A stretch of 64,000 nucleotides of DNA from Turritopsis dohrnii (GCA_027922465.2 BQMF02000634.1:62001-126000), one strand, 5' to 3'. Positions 46,758 to 59,380 are shown, counted from the stretch's first letter. A program made the numbers and translations. The notes: a model not told the origin generated them from the letters alone.

Positions 46758-47673
46758 CGGGAGTTTTTAGTCCTTGGGCTTCCATCCGTAATGGTTGGTT
46801 CTTCCGCCAGCCGACTTGCAACTATTAGTTGACTTACCGCCAGAGATACGTATAGCATTGCTCTAACTTGCCCGAAGGCCAGTGTGCAGTCAGTCGATGG
46901 CTCCTAATGGGCTGACACGCTGCTTTTAAAGCGCATCGGAGTGGCGTATTGAGATACGACATGACTGGACTCGAACACGGGTTGCAGCGGTCGCACTCAA
47001 AGGTACTAACCACTACACCATCGCTGCACAATATGAGGGAGGAGGGTGTAATATTCTATATATTGTTTCCTTCTCTATAAAGGAACATATCATGCCCCCA
47101 CCTTCTAACCTGAAAGGAACCCTTATGGAGAGGTTTTCCTGTCCTGAATTCTTCATCAAAAAGTAAACGCCTTGTTGTTAGTAATGACAAAAACTTGTCT
47201 ATGGTAATATTTAAGTCCAGTCGAGACAAAGCCCTCTTTAACGTTGACAAGCTTACTTAAATATCATGATGAACTGTCAGAAAAGATAAAATTTCTCATT
47301 ATTATTATGATAATACCGGAATGCGTGGAATGTTTATTATGATAACCCTGCGAAAAGTAGCAGATTATCAAGGAGTTTCTACTTGAATTCGCACTGGACT
47401 TCACTGATGCTCGTAATTTCATTAATACTATAATGTTAAAAATCATTTCGTCTTTTCACGAAATTTCCGTGTAAGACCATATTTCTAAGTTCCTAGCAAC
47501 TTCATAACAAGCAGTTGTTTCTATTTTTGTGCGTGCGTAATAAAATTTTGTGCGTGTGTAACAATTTTTATGCGTGCGTGTAACAATTTTTATGCGTGCG
47601 TAAAATCTTTTCTTTTTTCTTACTCGCGTATGATTTTTTGTGCGTACATCAGTTAGCCTTCAGGGCCATCGTA
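46401..47673. mobile_element. MULE-like element with 10-bp target duplication
   Basis: Ends TACGATGGCCCTGAA and its reverse complement. ATATAGTAGC precedes it and ATATAGTCGC follows, a 10-bp duplication with one difference; the uninterrupted sequence is seen in copy 1 of repeat R. A 9-11 bp duplication suggests a Mutator-like element, although the inverted repeats are short. Inside are a SINE (46,727-47,035) and a GTGCGTGCGTAA(C/A)-type tandem at 47,530-47,605. No transposase. Confidence 0.78.
46727..47035 (-). mobile_element. tRNA-derived SINE, copy 2
   Basis: Minus strand: A box TGGTGTAGTGGTTAGTACC, B box GTTCGAGTCC about 35 bp later, a tRNA-unrelated body shared with the 27.0-kb copy, and a (TTAC)7 tail (46,727-46,756). 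The promoter boxes are well preserved, so this is the better copy of the family. Confidence 0.92.
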
Positions 47674-47709
47674 ATATAGTCGCATTTTTGCGAAGCTTGT
47701 TTTTTTATT

Positions 47710-48230
47710 GTTATAGTAAACATCGATTTTCTCACCAGCAGCTTTTAACCTTTTTGCAGTACCGAAAAGCATGAGCTCTGTCTTTCCTTTTTTTAAGCTT
47801 ATTATAAGTTCATTTCTTTGAAAGTAGTCATGCACGTTTTCCATATCCGAGTTTAAACATCTTTCAATTTCTTTTGGGTTTTCGTGGGAAAAATACAGCA
47901 CTGTGTCGTCTCCATACATTAACACGTTTGCATGTGATAAGTCATTAATGAAACGGATAAACAGTAATGGTCCCAAAATAGACCCTTGTGGGACACCACA
48001 CAAGATTTGGGTTTGAGCAATCGTTTTCAATCTGAACCATGTGTTCCTGTTGAACAAGTACCGCAAAACCATTCATGTTCGATTCCGATTTCGATTCTGC
48101 GTTTTGAACTCAACAACTTACATTCAATGGCGTGTAGTTGGCGTGGGGTGCTATCTTGCGTCAGGAGTGTCTCCTGTTGGTTCATTCTGTTGGTGTGTGG
48201 GTTTTGTCGCATATGCCCACTTCGTACTGC
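47710..48230 (-). mobile_element. LINE reverse transcriptase fragment
   Basis: The minus-strand frame 48,072-47,653 contains GVPQGSILGPLLFIRFINDL and LMYGDDTVLYFS with the catalytic GDD-type motif, then NELIISLKKGKTELMLFGTAKRL. Both ends of the domain are missing. Sequence differs from the 14.9- and 40.5-kb LINEs, so a third family is present. It adjoins repeat R at about 47,710. Confidence 0.8.
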
Positions 48231-48239
48231 ACTCTCCCT

Positions 48240-50340
48240 AAAAATCTTTCAAGTTAACTAAATTATAAAAGGGATGCAATCAAAATTGCTAACCTCGTCA
48301 TTTTCTTAAATCCAACACCGGAATGCGTGGAATGTTTATGATGTCAACATTCCACTGTCTAGTAGAAGTGCCTGTGACAAAGGTTACGACGCATGTGATT
48401 AACGGACAGTGCGCATGTACGACGTAGCGGTACGTGGCTGTGGCTAAGAGAAGAAGTTCAGCCTCATCTTGAACATTTTACAGCCTCGTCTTGAACATTT
48501 TAATTGTTTTAAATTATCCTGTTGCTGAATCTAAAAAAAACCATATGATGCCTACATTAGCAGCACTTCAAAAATAACTCATAATTGGCCTTTCCAGGAA
48601 TCTTATTATCTCATTAATACTGAATACAACCACAATAAAATGCTTAAATTACTTGCTTGGGGATTATTTTAACTGCTTTTATTTTTCTATGAGACCTTTT
48701 TAAAGATTTTAATGATTTTAGTGTAAATAAGTCTACGTATTTCATGAAAGGATACGTTATCTTAGATTTACACATATTTATAGTTTGAAAAGATACGTCT
48801 TTAATACCAATACTTGTAGTGAAAAGTTTTTAATGATGATGATGCGTTCACGAGTGTTATTAGGTATTTACTTTCGTTACTATACCAAATCCAAATTAAT
48901 TAGTTCTAGGTTAACACATTTTTTTGAATCACAAATGTTTATTCAAACATATTTGTCATTCAAAGCCTTTGTCTTTCATTAAAAATGTTCTTTATTTTTT
49001 ACTGTTTGAAACGTTGCAACATACATGTCATGGCAGAGACAAACACCGATCGAAAATGTTGAGACTTTTCAGCATTTCAAGTCTAATTCGTGCGGAAGTT
49101 TCTGGTGATTGCTGTCAGGCATGCGTCATGCGTCATTGTCGAAACTATTAACAAAATTGATATGCGGTTTGTCACAATTTTTCTCAGTCGGAAGACGGCG
49201 GTTGGAAACGATCAAACCGTAAATGTTCTTTTATGCAATAATCGAAGAGACGAAGTGTATCGAGTGAAAAAAAACGAAACATTTTAATGGCATATATTTC
49301 TGTCAATTTTAAATATTTTTTGATACCATTCTGGAATTACTCCCTTTGACCTTTCTATTTTACAAATGTAAAAAAAAATTATATTTGGCGATATGCTGTA
49401 TCGCCGTGACGTGCTATTTTACAGGGGTACTGATTTTCGGCGCTTTGTTCATCTTCAGCTTCCGAAGAACTTCCTTGATTAATGAAATTTTTCTATCGAA
49501 TGTTGCGCTAGATAGTCTCCGAACGGAATCTGAAAAAAATTCGGAGTTTCATTTATTATTTCATGAGAAATAACGTTTTTTTGACGCTGTTTCAAGTCAC
49601 CCCGGGTGTTTCAAGTCACCCCGCCTTACGGTATATTTTTGTAAAAAATGAAAAACTGGTTTTTGAAACAATAAGAAACATGTAATTAAAGTTTTAATGG
49701 TCGATTAACACGAAAATCGATTTTGAAATTCAGATTTTGAGATTCTTTGAAATTTTTCCATAGTCAATTTCCTAGAATCCATTATTTAATCCCAAAATCG
49801 ATTTTAGGGGAATCGCTTAAACGATTGTTATCAAAAATAAGTGTTTGAAATAAGTAATCCTACAATGTTGATATAGAAATCCATGTGTATAAGCTATTTT
49901 TTCACTAAATGTTTTTAATACTGAATGAATGTTCACCTATTTTTTCCGTTCTGATGTGGGATCACTAAAACAATTAAAATTTTGTAGCGAGAACTTTGAA
50001 ATCTTTAAAACATTCGTTTCCAACATGGCGGCTAAGGCTAACCCTTTGATTGAGTTATTGACTTATATGAAGCCACCTATTTGAAACATTCCATACGTGG
50101 TCTCAATAAATTCACAGTTTGTCTCATTATTTCTCTGTAGGTCTTGAGCACTCCACCATGTCGTTTCTGCTTCATTTATTATTTATCATCACTCACAAAT
50201 TTCATGAACAGGAACTTTTAACATGAAAGTCCAATGCTTTTAGAAATTAAACTACATGAAAGTGAACTGATGGATACAACCCAATTGTAAAGTTCTGCCG
50301 CAGCTGATCTTCAGAAATGCGTGTTTCCAGCTTTTTATTA
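48240..50340. other. No convincing gene
   Basis: Several short open frames without motifs. A small direct repeat TTTCAAGTCACCCCG occurs twice at 49,585-49,620. Confidence 0.4.
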
Positions 50341-50360
50341 AGAATCTTTTATAGATTCTT

Positions 50361-50671
50361 CATGAATGCAGAAAACAGTAAGTCAATATTTGACATTTGT
50401 TATGATCTCAGGTTTATGGTTAAAAAGTTGTTAAGTGTAGAATAACGAAGTCTCTCATCTAATCTAATTCAAACAGGTAAAGACGCTTGTAAAGATTCCT
50501 TAGGAGACTCGGATTTTCTGGAAGGTAATAAAGTTCTACTTTTATATTCTTTTGATGACAAAATTGTTTTCAGTCATCAGTCAAATGGAACTTTTTCTTT
50601 TTTCTTTCTTTTTCCTTTTTTTCTCAGAATACGACATCTATGATTTGGACATCACTATACAAGAACAAGGT
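50361..50671 (+). other. Possible chain of three phase-1 mini-exons
   Basis: ATGAATGCAGAAAACA before GTAAGT (50,361-50,376), then a 47-nt unit after AACAG and before GTAATA (50,478-50,524), and a 42-nt unit after CTCAG and before GTAGAC (about 50,629-50,671) join in frame to give an acidic peptide (SKDACKDSLGDSDFLE, then EYDIYDLDIT). The style resembles the micro-exons of the 20.7-25.1 kb gene. No downstream exon was found; the piggyBac insertion follows 50 bp later. Weak. Confidence 0.25.
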
Positions 50672-50739
50672 AGACTTTGTTGGAATGATTTACTTACAAG
50701 AATACCTTAATGTTAAATGATTAACACGTTCGCTGCCAA

Positions 50740-50843
50740 CTACGAGTATACTCGTAGTAGCGGACTTGACACAAACTGCCACGTACGAGTATACTCGTAG
50801 CGACGCACCTACCGTAAACTGCGAACTACGAGTATACTCGTAG
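50740..50843. repeat. Left subterminal palindromic repeats of piggyBac
   Basis: CTACGAGTATACTCGTAG occurs at 50,740-50,757 and 50,826-50,843, with a one-base variant at 50,783-50,800. Each is an 18-bp perfect or near-perfect palindrome. Confidence 0.95.
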
Positions 50844-51105
50844 TATTGGGATAAATTTTCAAACTTATCTTACTTTTGATTGGCTAAGACTATTCGGTTT
50901 TTTCTTTTTGATTCAATATTGCAAAATATCAAATTTTAAGAAAATTGACAGTCAAAGTTTTGGTTCCCGCGCTAATGTCTTCAAGTAAGGCAAGAATTCA
51001 CAATTTCTAATTTTCTAGCATGCTTCCAAAAAAAAAAGGAGATTGGTGATGTATAATGCTTGAAATCTTCCCTTTGACTTTTTAATGAAATAAATTTACA
51101 TTAGA

Positions 51106-53084
51106 TTATTTATGATGATAATCTTTGAAACATTTTCCAACACAAATTGCTGGGCTAATCTGACATTGTTTACAAAGGTATCGTGTTTCCTTTCTTATCT
51201 TCTTGCGCGAACAGACTGCACAAGGCTTTGTAGGTTTGTCTTTCTTCTCTGTTGGTGGTAGCGGTATTAGGTAGTGGAAATCACGAGGGTGCTGCACATC
51301 AGTTTGTGGGCTATCGATTCTTCCCATCAACAATTTGATCATATGTTCACAAAACTTGAGCATGGAGATTTCTTTATCGGAACCATACATAGCATTCAAT
51401 GTAAACGAGTTATGCATCATGATATCGATTACATGCAACCCAACCTTTTTGTACTAACGGATGGTTTTTCTGAGGCTATCCTAATAGGAAATCATCTGAT
51501 CTGCTTTATCGATACCAGACATTCCTGCGTTGTAGTCTCTAACGATGTTGGGTTTGTGCTTCTTTTGTCCTCATTTGTTGGTTGTTTCGACGATCTCTAC
51601 TACATGCATGTTGCTTATGGTCAACACATCTCGTTTGTCTTTCCATTTTGCGATTACAACACCATCTTTGCTCCTGTGAATGATTCTTCCTTTCTCTAGT
51701 TTGGCTTTTGTAACAGCAACAGGGTTAGATGTTCGGTCCGATCTCAGTGTGCCACAAATATACGTCTCCTTTTCCAGCATCAGCTTTGACAATTCAAACG
51801 AATTGTAGTAGTTGTCAACATAAAGGCGATGCCCTTTTCCTAAGAGACCCTCCATGAGATCAATAACAATTGCACCCGATTGACCCAAGTCATGCTCATC
51901 AGGAACTGATTCTCCAGAATAAATTCTGATTTTGAGAACCAATCCTCCAGATTCACACAGCTCGTAAAACTTGACCCCATACTTATGTTTTTTGTTCTTT
52001 ATGTATTAGTGAAATAAAAGCCTTCCCCTCCAGAGCATCATTGATTCGTCGACTGATAAATCTCTCCCTGGGTTGTAGATTTCTTTCATCTTGTCATTCA
52101 ATTGATCAACCAGAGGCATGATCTTGCCAAGTGGTGAGGTTTCTTCTTCATTATCTGCGAAATGCCAAAATCGAAGTATCTCCTGGAAACGGTTTCTCCA
52201 CATAACTTTTGATAATCCTTCCAATCTGTACAGAGGATTACGACTCCAATAGAGCTCAATTCTAGGCAGTCTCACAATACCCATCAGAAGAGGGGCACCA
52301 ATGAATTTTTTCATTTCATCAGCATTCACTGGTTTCCAAAATATGTACCTGGAAGTTCTCCGTAGCGGTCGACGCAACTCGATCTCTTGGTCTGCATACC
52401 TGTTAGTCTCCAAAACCATCAAATCTATCATTTCTTCAGTTAGGAAAAGGTTAAAGAAATCCATTTTTTCTTTGCTTTCCATGTCAATTTTCAAACCAGT
52501 CTGTTCCTCAAACGGAAAAGCAAAAACTTCATTTGGCTCATCTTTCCAAGCAGCTTGTTGTAACTCTTTCTCCTTCGTTTTTTGTGCAGCTTTGGTTGTT
52601 GGTTTTGTTGGCTGTTGATCTATGGCTGTATCGTTTGATGAGTTCGATGGTAAATTGGCTGAATTGCCACCCCTTGTTCTCAATCTTCTAGGTCTTATTC
52701 CACCTCTTGCCTTGGCGCGTTTCCGAGGTGGTGAGACTTTATCCACTGGTGGTAAGATGTGCTCACGCTCTTCAGCTTCAGGTTCCTTTTGAACCTCTGG
52801 TGCTTCATCCTCAATAATTTCAGAAGAAGAGGAACTAGAATATTCTGATTCTGACTCACTGAAGACAGAGTCCATTTCATCTTCACTTCCTGCACTGTCA
52901 TCTTGCATGAAAATATCAGCTGCCTGCTCTGCAGAATATCTCTTGGGTGTTGGGGCTAAAAATAAAAAAAGAACTTAAAAAAAGCATATGAGTTATTCTG
53001 TCAATTTATAAAATATTGAAAACTCGTTGAAAAGAACAATGTAATAGTAAAAATGCTTTTTACTTGCTTACCAGTTTTTGGCAT
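51106..53084 (-). pseudogene. piggyBac transposase, single frame with four stops
   Basis: Exon 1 is 53,084-53,072 (MPKT..., donor G|GTAAGC) and exon 2 starts at 52,955 after TTTTTAG. The second exon stays in a single frame to 51,106. It has an acidic Ser-rich N-terminus, a basic PPRKRAKARGGIRPRR segment, then the DDE_Tnp_1_7 domain: LLMGIVRLPRIELYWSRN, DLSVDESMMLWRGR (first Asp), LYVDNYYNSFELSKL (second Asp), GMSGIDKADQM (third Asp), and a C-terminal cysteine-rich domain (CAVCSRKK, YLCKQC, CVGKCF). In-frame stops are TAA near 52,006, TGA near 51,571 and two TAGs near 51,470 and 51,440. All catalytic aspartates remain, and there is no frameshift, so decay is recent. Confidence 0.92.
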
Positions 53085-53241
53085 TTCTTCCTTCCGTTCA
53101 GAGTCACGTGCGAGTTCAAAAGACGATAAATTTGCTCCCTTATGCTTTTGTATTTGTAAAAATTCGAAAAACATTTGAAAATAGTGCCAATGGAGTGTCT
53201 TCAATTAAAATCAGATTCCTAATTCTTCATACACCACCAGA

Positions 53242-53344
53242 CTACGAGTATACTCGTACGAGTATTCTTGTAGCACGACAATACGCTAACAAATAAAACA
53301 TAGATTGCTGCGCTACGAGTATACTCGTACGAGTATACTCGTAG
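53242..53344. repeat. Right subterminal palindromic repeats of piggyBac
   Basis: The same palindrome appears at 53,242-53,258 followed by a partial copy, and twice overlapping by a shared CGTACG junction at 53,313-53,344. A decayed copy (TACGAAAATACTCGTGG) is at about 53,386. Confidence 0.93.
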
Positions 53345-53612
53345 CATGGCAATAAGGCAAAAAAAGTTTTTGCGAGTTGCCATATTACGAAAATACTCGT
53401 GGTATATTATTATTTTTCAATTTGTTCTGTGTTGTATCCTCATTCAAAAAATATATAATACAGCAATAGCTATTGCATTATACCATGAATTATAGCCTAA
53501 ACAAAATTTGATGAACATGTTAAATTGCCTCGGCAGTTAACGGTTCGGCCGAATTTTTAAGCCGGCAGTCTAAAGATGGCGCGAAAATATGGGCCGGCAG
53601 CGAATGTGTTAA

Positions 53613-54780
53613 AGGATTTCATTTGCTTTGAGAAAGAATAAACTGCTGTTACATCAGACTTCATTTTATAACATTTGGTATGAGTGCACAAACTGATCCA
53701 CCAACAATGACCCTCTAGAAAATGGAATAACAGTTTTGTTCATTTGATATCCTTTTCAGACCGTCCCAAAATAATATTCATTTCACGATAAGCATAAACA
53801 GTCTGCATTTGATCAGAAAGTGTAATGAGGTGTGAGTTCTTTCATGTTGCATTACATGTAAAATTACTTAATGTAGCATATCTAAAAATGGAAAATGTTT
53901 TTAATTACAATCATCTACCTGTCAATGCAACATTTTTGAATGTCAATGGTGGAAGACTTCGTTGGATTTACTGATTTGTTCCAATGAAAATTAACCGGTA
54001 TTGCATAATATTTTTTGAAATTGCCAATGAAATGTTAATATTCAGACACTTTATTACCTTTGCAATAACACTAAAATTGATAAATATTGATAAAATTGAT
54101 AATTTTTCCGTCTATCAGTTCTAATTTGCAAAACCGAGAAAAGATATAGCACTCACAAAATAGGATGAAAGGGAAACGAAATCATTGTAACATCAATTTG
54201 AACGGTTTTAGAAATTCTTTTTTAAATAGTTTCCCATCACCATCTTATGTAGAAATCACCTCACTCAAAGATGCCATTACTGTAAAGCTTGGTGGGTGTT
54301 CATTCCCCTTGAAATATTCATTACTGATGATAAGCAGTGGGAAAACGTTTATGAAGTTCCAATAAATTGTATGGGCGTGTAGTTTTAAGCGTTAGGGTTA
54401 GGAAACCGGAAACAAGCATTTTGAGAACTCCTTAATCTGCCAGTAATAGTGACATAAATTATGCAGGTAAATTAATGACATGCTGGTCAGCAAATAAACT
54501 AACAGTCCAAAAAGTAACAGAATCACTGAACGTTAAAACAGAGTTAAAATGAGTCAACGTTTTCCCACACTGAAAAACGTCATCTTAAATATGTATTGTA
54601 AGTAAAATAACTTATAATATCTGTTAAATCGAAAAAATATAATCAGGAATTTGTGATAAATAGTGATGAACGCAAGTCAAATATGTCAGACTGATATCGG
54701 GCTTAGATAATGCTATAATTTCAACTTCACAATATGCAGAGAGATTGGAATTTCATAAAGGTAAGTCCAGTAGATGAAAA
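53613..54780. other. No gene seen
   Basis: AT-rich; no recognisable gene. A short TTGATAAATATTGATAAAATTGATAA repeat is at about 54,075-54,100. Confidence 0.4.
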
Positions 54781-54959
54781 AGGTTAGTTTTGCAGATTAA
54801 CAAATATCTTACTAGTAATCTGTGTAAAAATCTTTACCGAGTTAAACTTTGAGAAGGATGTGTCAAATTCGCCTTTCCCGTGTGCAAACCCCTTGACGAA
54901 AATTTCAATTTGGTAATTGGATACAGAAAATGTACCCAAGTTGTAGAACTTGAAAAACT

Positions 54960-55150
54960 GATCAAAAATGTATTGGATCGTTTTGCTACGATCAACCATT
55001 AGAGAGATATCACTGATCAAAAATTTTGATGTTCAGGAATTGGAATTGGAAAGTGTATCCATCTGGAAGGGTTTGAAAAATTGACCAAAATAATGTACGG
55101 GATCGTTTTGCTACGATCAACCGTTAAAGAGATATCGTCGATTAAAGATT
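54960..55150 (+). repeat. Two imperfect ~127-bp direct repeats
   Basis: GGATCGTTTTGCTACGATCA followed by ACCRTTARAGAGATATC occurs at about 54,974 and again at about 55,101, with similar upstream sequence (TGTA..TTGATCAAAAATGTA / GACCAAAATAATGTA). Confidence 0.7.
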
Positions 55151-55199
55151 TTGATGACGTCATAGCCGCATTACCCAAAATAAATTAGGCCCAAATTTT

Positions 55200-58100
55200 T
55201 TTCGTCACCACATCACCCGAATCGCGAACCCCAAAAAACCAGTGCCGCACCCATATCGAAATACTTAACATTTGCCCCTTGCATAATTTTTTACCCTGGA
55301 GACATGAAACACAACCAAACATCAAAAAGATAAAGAATCTGAATCATCTAAATGCTTAAAATGCCCTGCTATTGACTGAAATCATGTTTTTTACATGCAG
55401 AAGATTTAACACAGAAACAATTAGCAATATAACACAGAATATATATTTATACGGAGAAGAGAATATATAACTTTAGCGTAAAACAAATGTCAATATATAA
55501 CACAGAACTGTTTACCCAGACATACAAAAGTAAATATTGAATAACATAAAATGTTAATTGAAAACAAATTAATACCTGCCAACTGTTTCTTTTATGCCAA
55601 AGTTACACGGGACTACAATTATTAATGAATTTTTGAAATGATATATAGTCTGTTCTTCCCAAAACCATCAACATCATGATTAAAACCATGAGTTTCATTT
55701 CTTTAATGGTTTGTATGATTTTTTCGGTAGCAGCGAAAGCGAATACCGTATTAAAACACCCGTGGACTCCTCCTACTACTCCTCCTACTACTCCAGCCGA
55801 AATGGCAATTAGTCTGTGATTTAGAGTCTGCGAGTCCCCCACTAAAAACTCAATATAAATTCTAATGAACGAACGCAGACTTTTGAATTTTTGAAGGTTT
55901 TACATCACATACATTTAAAATACGTTTTCTTTGATATTTTATCACTTAAGTGATGAAAGAATTGATATTAATCAAAAAGGTCTACATAAAACTGGGACTT
56001 TTAGTTACTTATGGTACTGAATCAATGTACTTTGGCACTTGAAAATAGATATGTTTTTTGTGTATGAATCTCAGATCAGACTATTTTATTACTTTCTACG
56101 TTTGTTAGCTATCTGTACTGTCTTTGAACATCAAGGTTTCCAAAAATCGAGTTAAAAAAAGGCAGTTATCTGTTTGAATTCATTTTTGGTTTCAAGAAAT
56201 TATAATTCAAAACCTACATTTTTTTCGAAGAAACGCGTTTTCTTTTCTACATAAGCTCTACGTACGTCATAAACAGCTCACGCATGTATAATTCTTTTGT
56301 CTTCTAATTAAGTTGCTGGTGTGTTACGATTAGACCCTATTTACACGAGTTAGTAATTTTAAACATTTTTATCGTTTACACCTGTTTTCCACCAGTAACA
56401 TATCTCAAGAAATAACCTTTACAGAATTTTTAAGAACTTTAAGTAAAATTTCGAAAGTATTTTTGTGGCAAGTACTTTTGCTGCTTCCCTTTTGCGCCAT
56501 CTGGCTCTTGCTTCATTATTAATCTTACCTTAAAGAATAATATTTCAGTTGTATGATAATGCGGAACACCAATATTGAAATAAAAAACAAAACAAACCAC
56601 ACACAAAAAATAGAAAGAAAATTCAAGTGCGAATTTATTCTAAAAATAATAATTAAAAACACAAATTTAATGACAGAATTTGTATAGCTATAACTTGGAA
56701 AGTCTATAAAATCAACCAATACTCTGAATCAATACGGATTCACTCAACACTGGAGCTGACCTGAGTAAAGACTTTTAACTTGGGATACACAACCAAACAT
56801 CAAAATAATAAAAATTTTTGAAACAACGAAATGCCCAACTTTTGACTAAAACCATAATTACCCAGATGAAATACCCAGAAGATAAAAAGTAGCATATAAA
56901 AAATGCCAAACTTATATAGTCAGGCATAGTTACAAACGACTTCTGAAATAATCCATTGTTCTCTTAACTACTTTAATCGGATTAATTGGTGATTGAGTGG
57001 AAAATTGGTGGCGCAATGTCCGCATTAATTTGTGAGATTAATTTTCGTGAATAGGCACTTTGAAAAATTTCGTGTGGCGTAATTTTCACGAATGGTTGTT
57101 TTGAAAAATATCTTGTGGATTTATTTTCGCGGTCAAAAGGGCTACGATTGAAAAGATAGACCCTTCAGGTAAAAGTTATGGTAGCCTTTTATTTTATCGA
57201 CTGTCAGATTGCGTATCGCATTAACATTTTTGCTCACCTCCAACGTTGAATCGCCACCCATGATTGGCCCGATATCACTAAATGGGTCTTAGTTTGGTAG
57301 TTCTTTTAAACCCAGACGAAAAGCATCAGCAATCCATGCTGCACCCCATCCATTGTTGATAAGTTCCTTACCATATCAGCAGAAGTGATGTAATTATAGA
57401 AATCAACAATCCATCCTTGAGAGTTGACAAACATAAATGGACATCTACCTCTTCCAAAGCCTTTCCCCACTCCAATTGCTGGGGAATTTGACCGGAGCAC
57501 CTCTTGGCTCCATACTTAGCGACAATTTGGAAATGGAGTGAGCCGAAAAAAAGAGGAAATGCCCTAAGAATGTCATAGCAACCAAGAAAAATCCATGGAC
57601 ATAAAAAAAATGTTTCTTGAAAAATGCAAAACAGTACCTTCCCAAATGAAAAGACAACAAGATGCCCTTGCAGGCATAAGGATTTCTGCAAAATCAGCTG
57701 AAGTATGAAAAAAGAAAGGCTATGACAATCTTGAAATTTAAGAAAAGTTTAATCCGCAATATATATTTATTGAATTTCTGATCATGTACTCCCCAAAAAT
57801 CTGGAAAAAACATAATTGTCACTACGCAAAACTTTATACCAATGAGCACTAAACTTGATTTTATCTGAATGACGTAATGTTCTTTATTTTGTTGGTACGA
57901 GATGATATAATGCATGTAAGTCAATGTAAATGTTACGAATTTATGAATTCAGTATGTCTTGTCAATCTTCCTAACAGAATTCCTAATTCACAAGCACAAA
58001 AAAGAAAGCGTATATTTTAATGATACAAAATACATCTATATACAAAATCAATATACATAACTGAAAACAGAAATTTGTGCTTTGATTTGAGTAACAATAT

Positions 58101-59380
58101 GTCATTGCCATCTTTTTAATTAATAAACATGCATTACCTGAACTAAATTTCATGAAAAGATTATAAAGATTTATTCAGAAACTTAAAAAACAATTAATAT
58201 TTAATTACGTATACACGCCAGGGCATTATAAAAGCATAACTGACACAATACGAACCTTACATTAACTCCTAAACTTAATGAACAAAACAACATCAAATTT
58301 ATATGCTTTCAGATATCACAGTGATTACGTATGTACGGTCAATCTTCCTAATAACGAAAAGACTTCCCAAACACAAAAAGTAAACAAAGATTAGGATTAT
58401 GAAAAATATGACCTAAACTTACCAAAATTAGCAAACATAACTGAAAACAGAAATTTGCGTTAAAAGATGTCCAGTATTTAGAATTTACAGACAATCAAGG
58501 TAAGTTTCAATTTGCTATTGTAAATTCTTAATTCCTAATTCAGGGCATTGATAATACACAGCCAAGAACTATACAAGTATAGGCTAAAATAGCTAGAGAA
58601 ACATCAACATAAAATGAGATGCACAGGCAGAGGGTAGACAAGACATTCTTTGTATGTTGTTGGAGCTGAAGAGGAAACTGAGCTGAGCTGTATGTATCCA
58701 GAGCTTAAAAAGCACTACAGCGCACACATGAAACAAACAGTATTTTGCATCTAGAAAGGCTTAAAAGAATCGCAGACATTTTCCAAAAAATAAAAGTTGC
58801 ACACACTGTTTCACGAAACATCGAGAACTTGTTTTTAGAAAAGAATGAACGTAGTAGAATTATTGTATGATAATTATAAATTTCTACCCTTTACTTTCGG
58901 TTTTCGAAGTGCAAATCTTCTTACTTTTGGAAATTTAAGGTTTCTTCGGTCACGCTGTGGTATACCATTATGCGAACGGCGTGCAAATGTATAGTCGAAA
59001 AATACCCGGATGATCACATGGCGGAAATCAAGCCAATAAACTCTTTTCTTTAATGGATTATATACACTTTTTTTTATTTCTGAACTAAAAGAAAAAGATT
59101 TCATCAGTGAAGAACAGCTACAATATCACACTACTGCAACCATATTGAAACAAACAAAAACAAAAGACATAAATAGCTGACTGGCAAAAGGCAGATAGAC
59201 GAAGCACCAAACATCTTATACATCGTCAATAAATTGTACAGGAAAATTTAATAAAAGGCAGACATGGTTGAGATGAGATGAGACAGCCATGTGAAATAAA
59301 CACATTCATAACTGTGGCACCATTTTTAGTTGATTGTAAATAAATAAATCACATCTTCTTTGCTAACTAATACCAAAACA
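55200..59380. other. Gene-poor region
   Basis: No gene I can support. A minus-strand cluster of overlapping short frames at 57,306-57,691 contains NSQGWIVDFYNYITSADMV but matches no family I recognise. Several 60-80 aa frames lack motifs. Confidence 0.4.

Larger units (their letters stand above)
46190..47710 (+). repeat. Repeat family R, copy 4, split by an insertion
   Basis: 46,190-46,400 matches 38,578-38,745 (TATCAGGTTGATGGTATTTA, GGTTATCAATGTACACACAA) and 47,674-47,710 resumes at ATATAGTCGCATTTTTGCGA. The 1.27 kb between is a separate transposon. Confidence 0.85.
50721..53612. mobile_element. piggyBac element, TTAA to TTAA
   Basis: Ends are TTAACACGTTCGCTGCC and, at the other side, the complement TTAACACATTCGCTGCC. 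TTAA at 50,721-50,724 and 53,609-53,612 is the canonical piggyBac target duplication. The transposase is on the minus strand and palindromic 18-bp repeats lie near both ends. About 2.9 kb in all. Confidence 0.95.

Noticed and set aside
46970..47035. tRNA gene
   Set aside because: A and B boxes are present but no cloverleaf with paired acceptor stem can be formed; it is the head of a SINE.
52301..52618. Plus-strand 105-codon frame
   Set aside because: Antisense shadow of the piggyBac transposase.
55603..55842. Hydrophobic 79-aa frame
   Set aside because: Low-complexity Val/Gly and Met/Leu stretches, no motif, no splice or repeat context.
57306..57691. Possible transposase fragment on the minus strand
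   Set aside because: Overlapping frames with NSQGWIVDFYNYITSADMV look protein-like but match no motif set I can name, and no inverted repeats were found.
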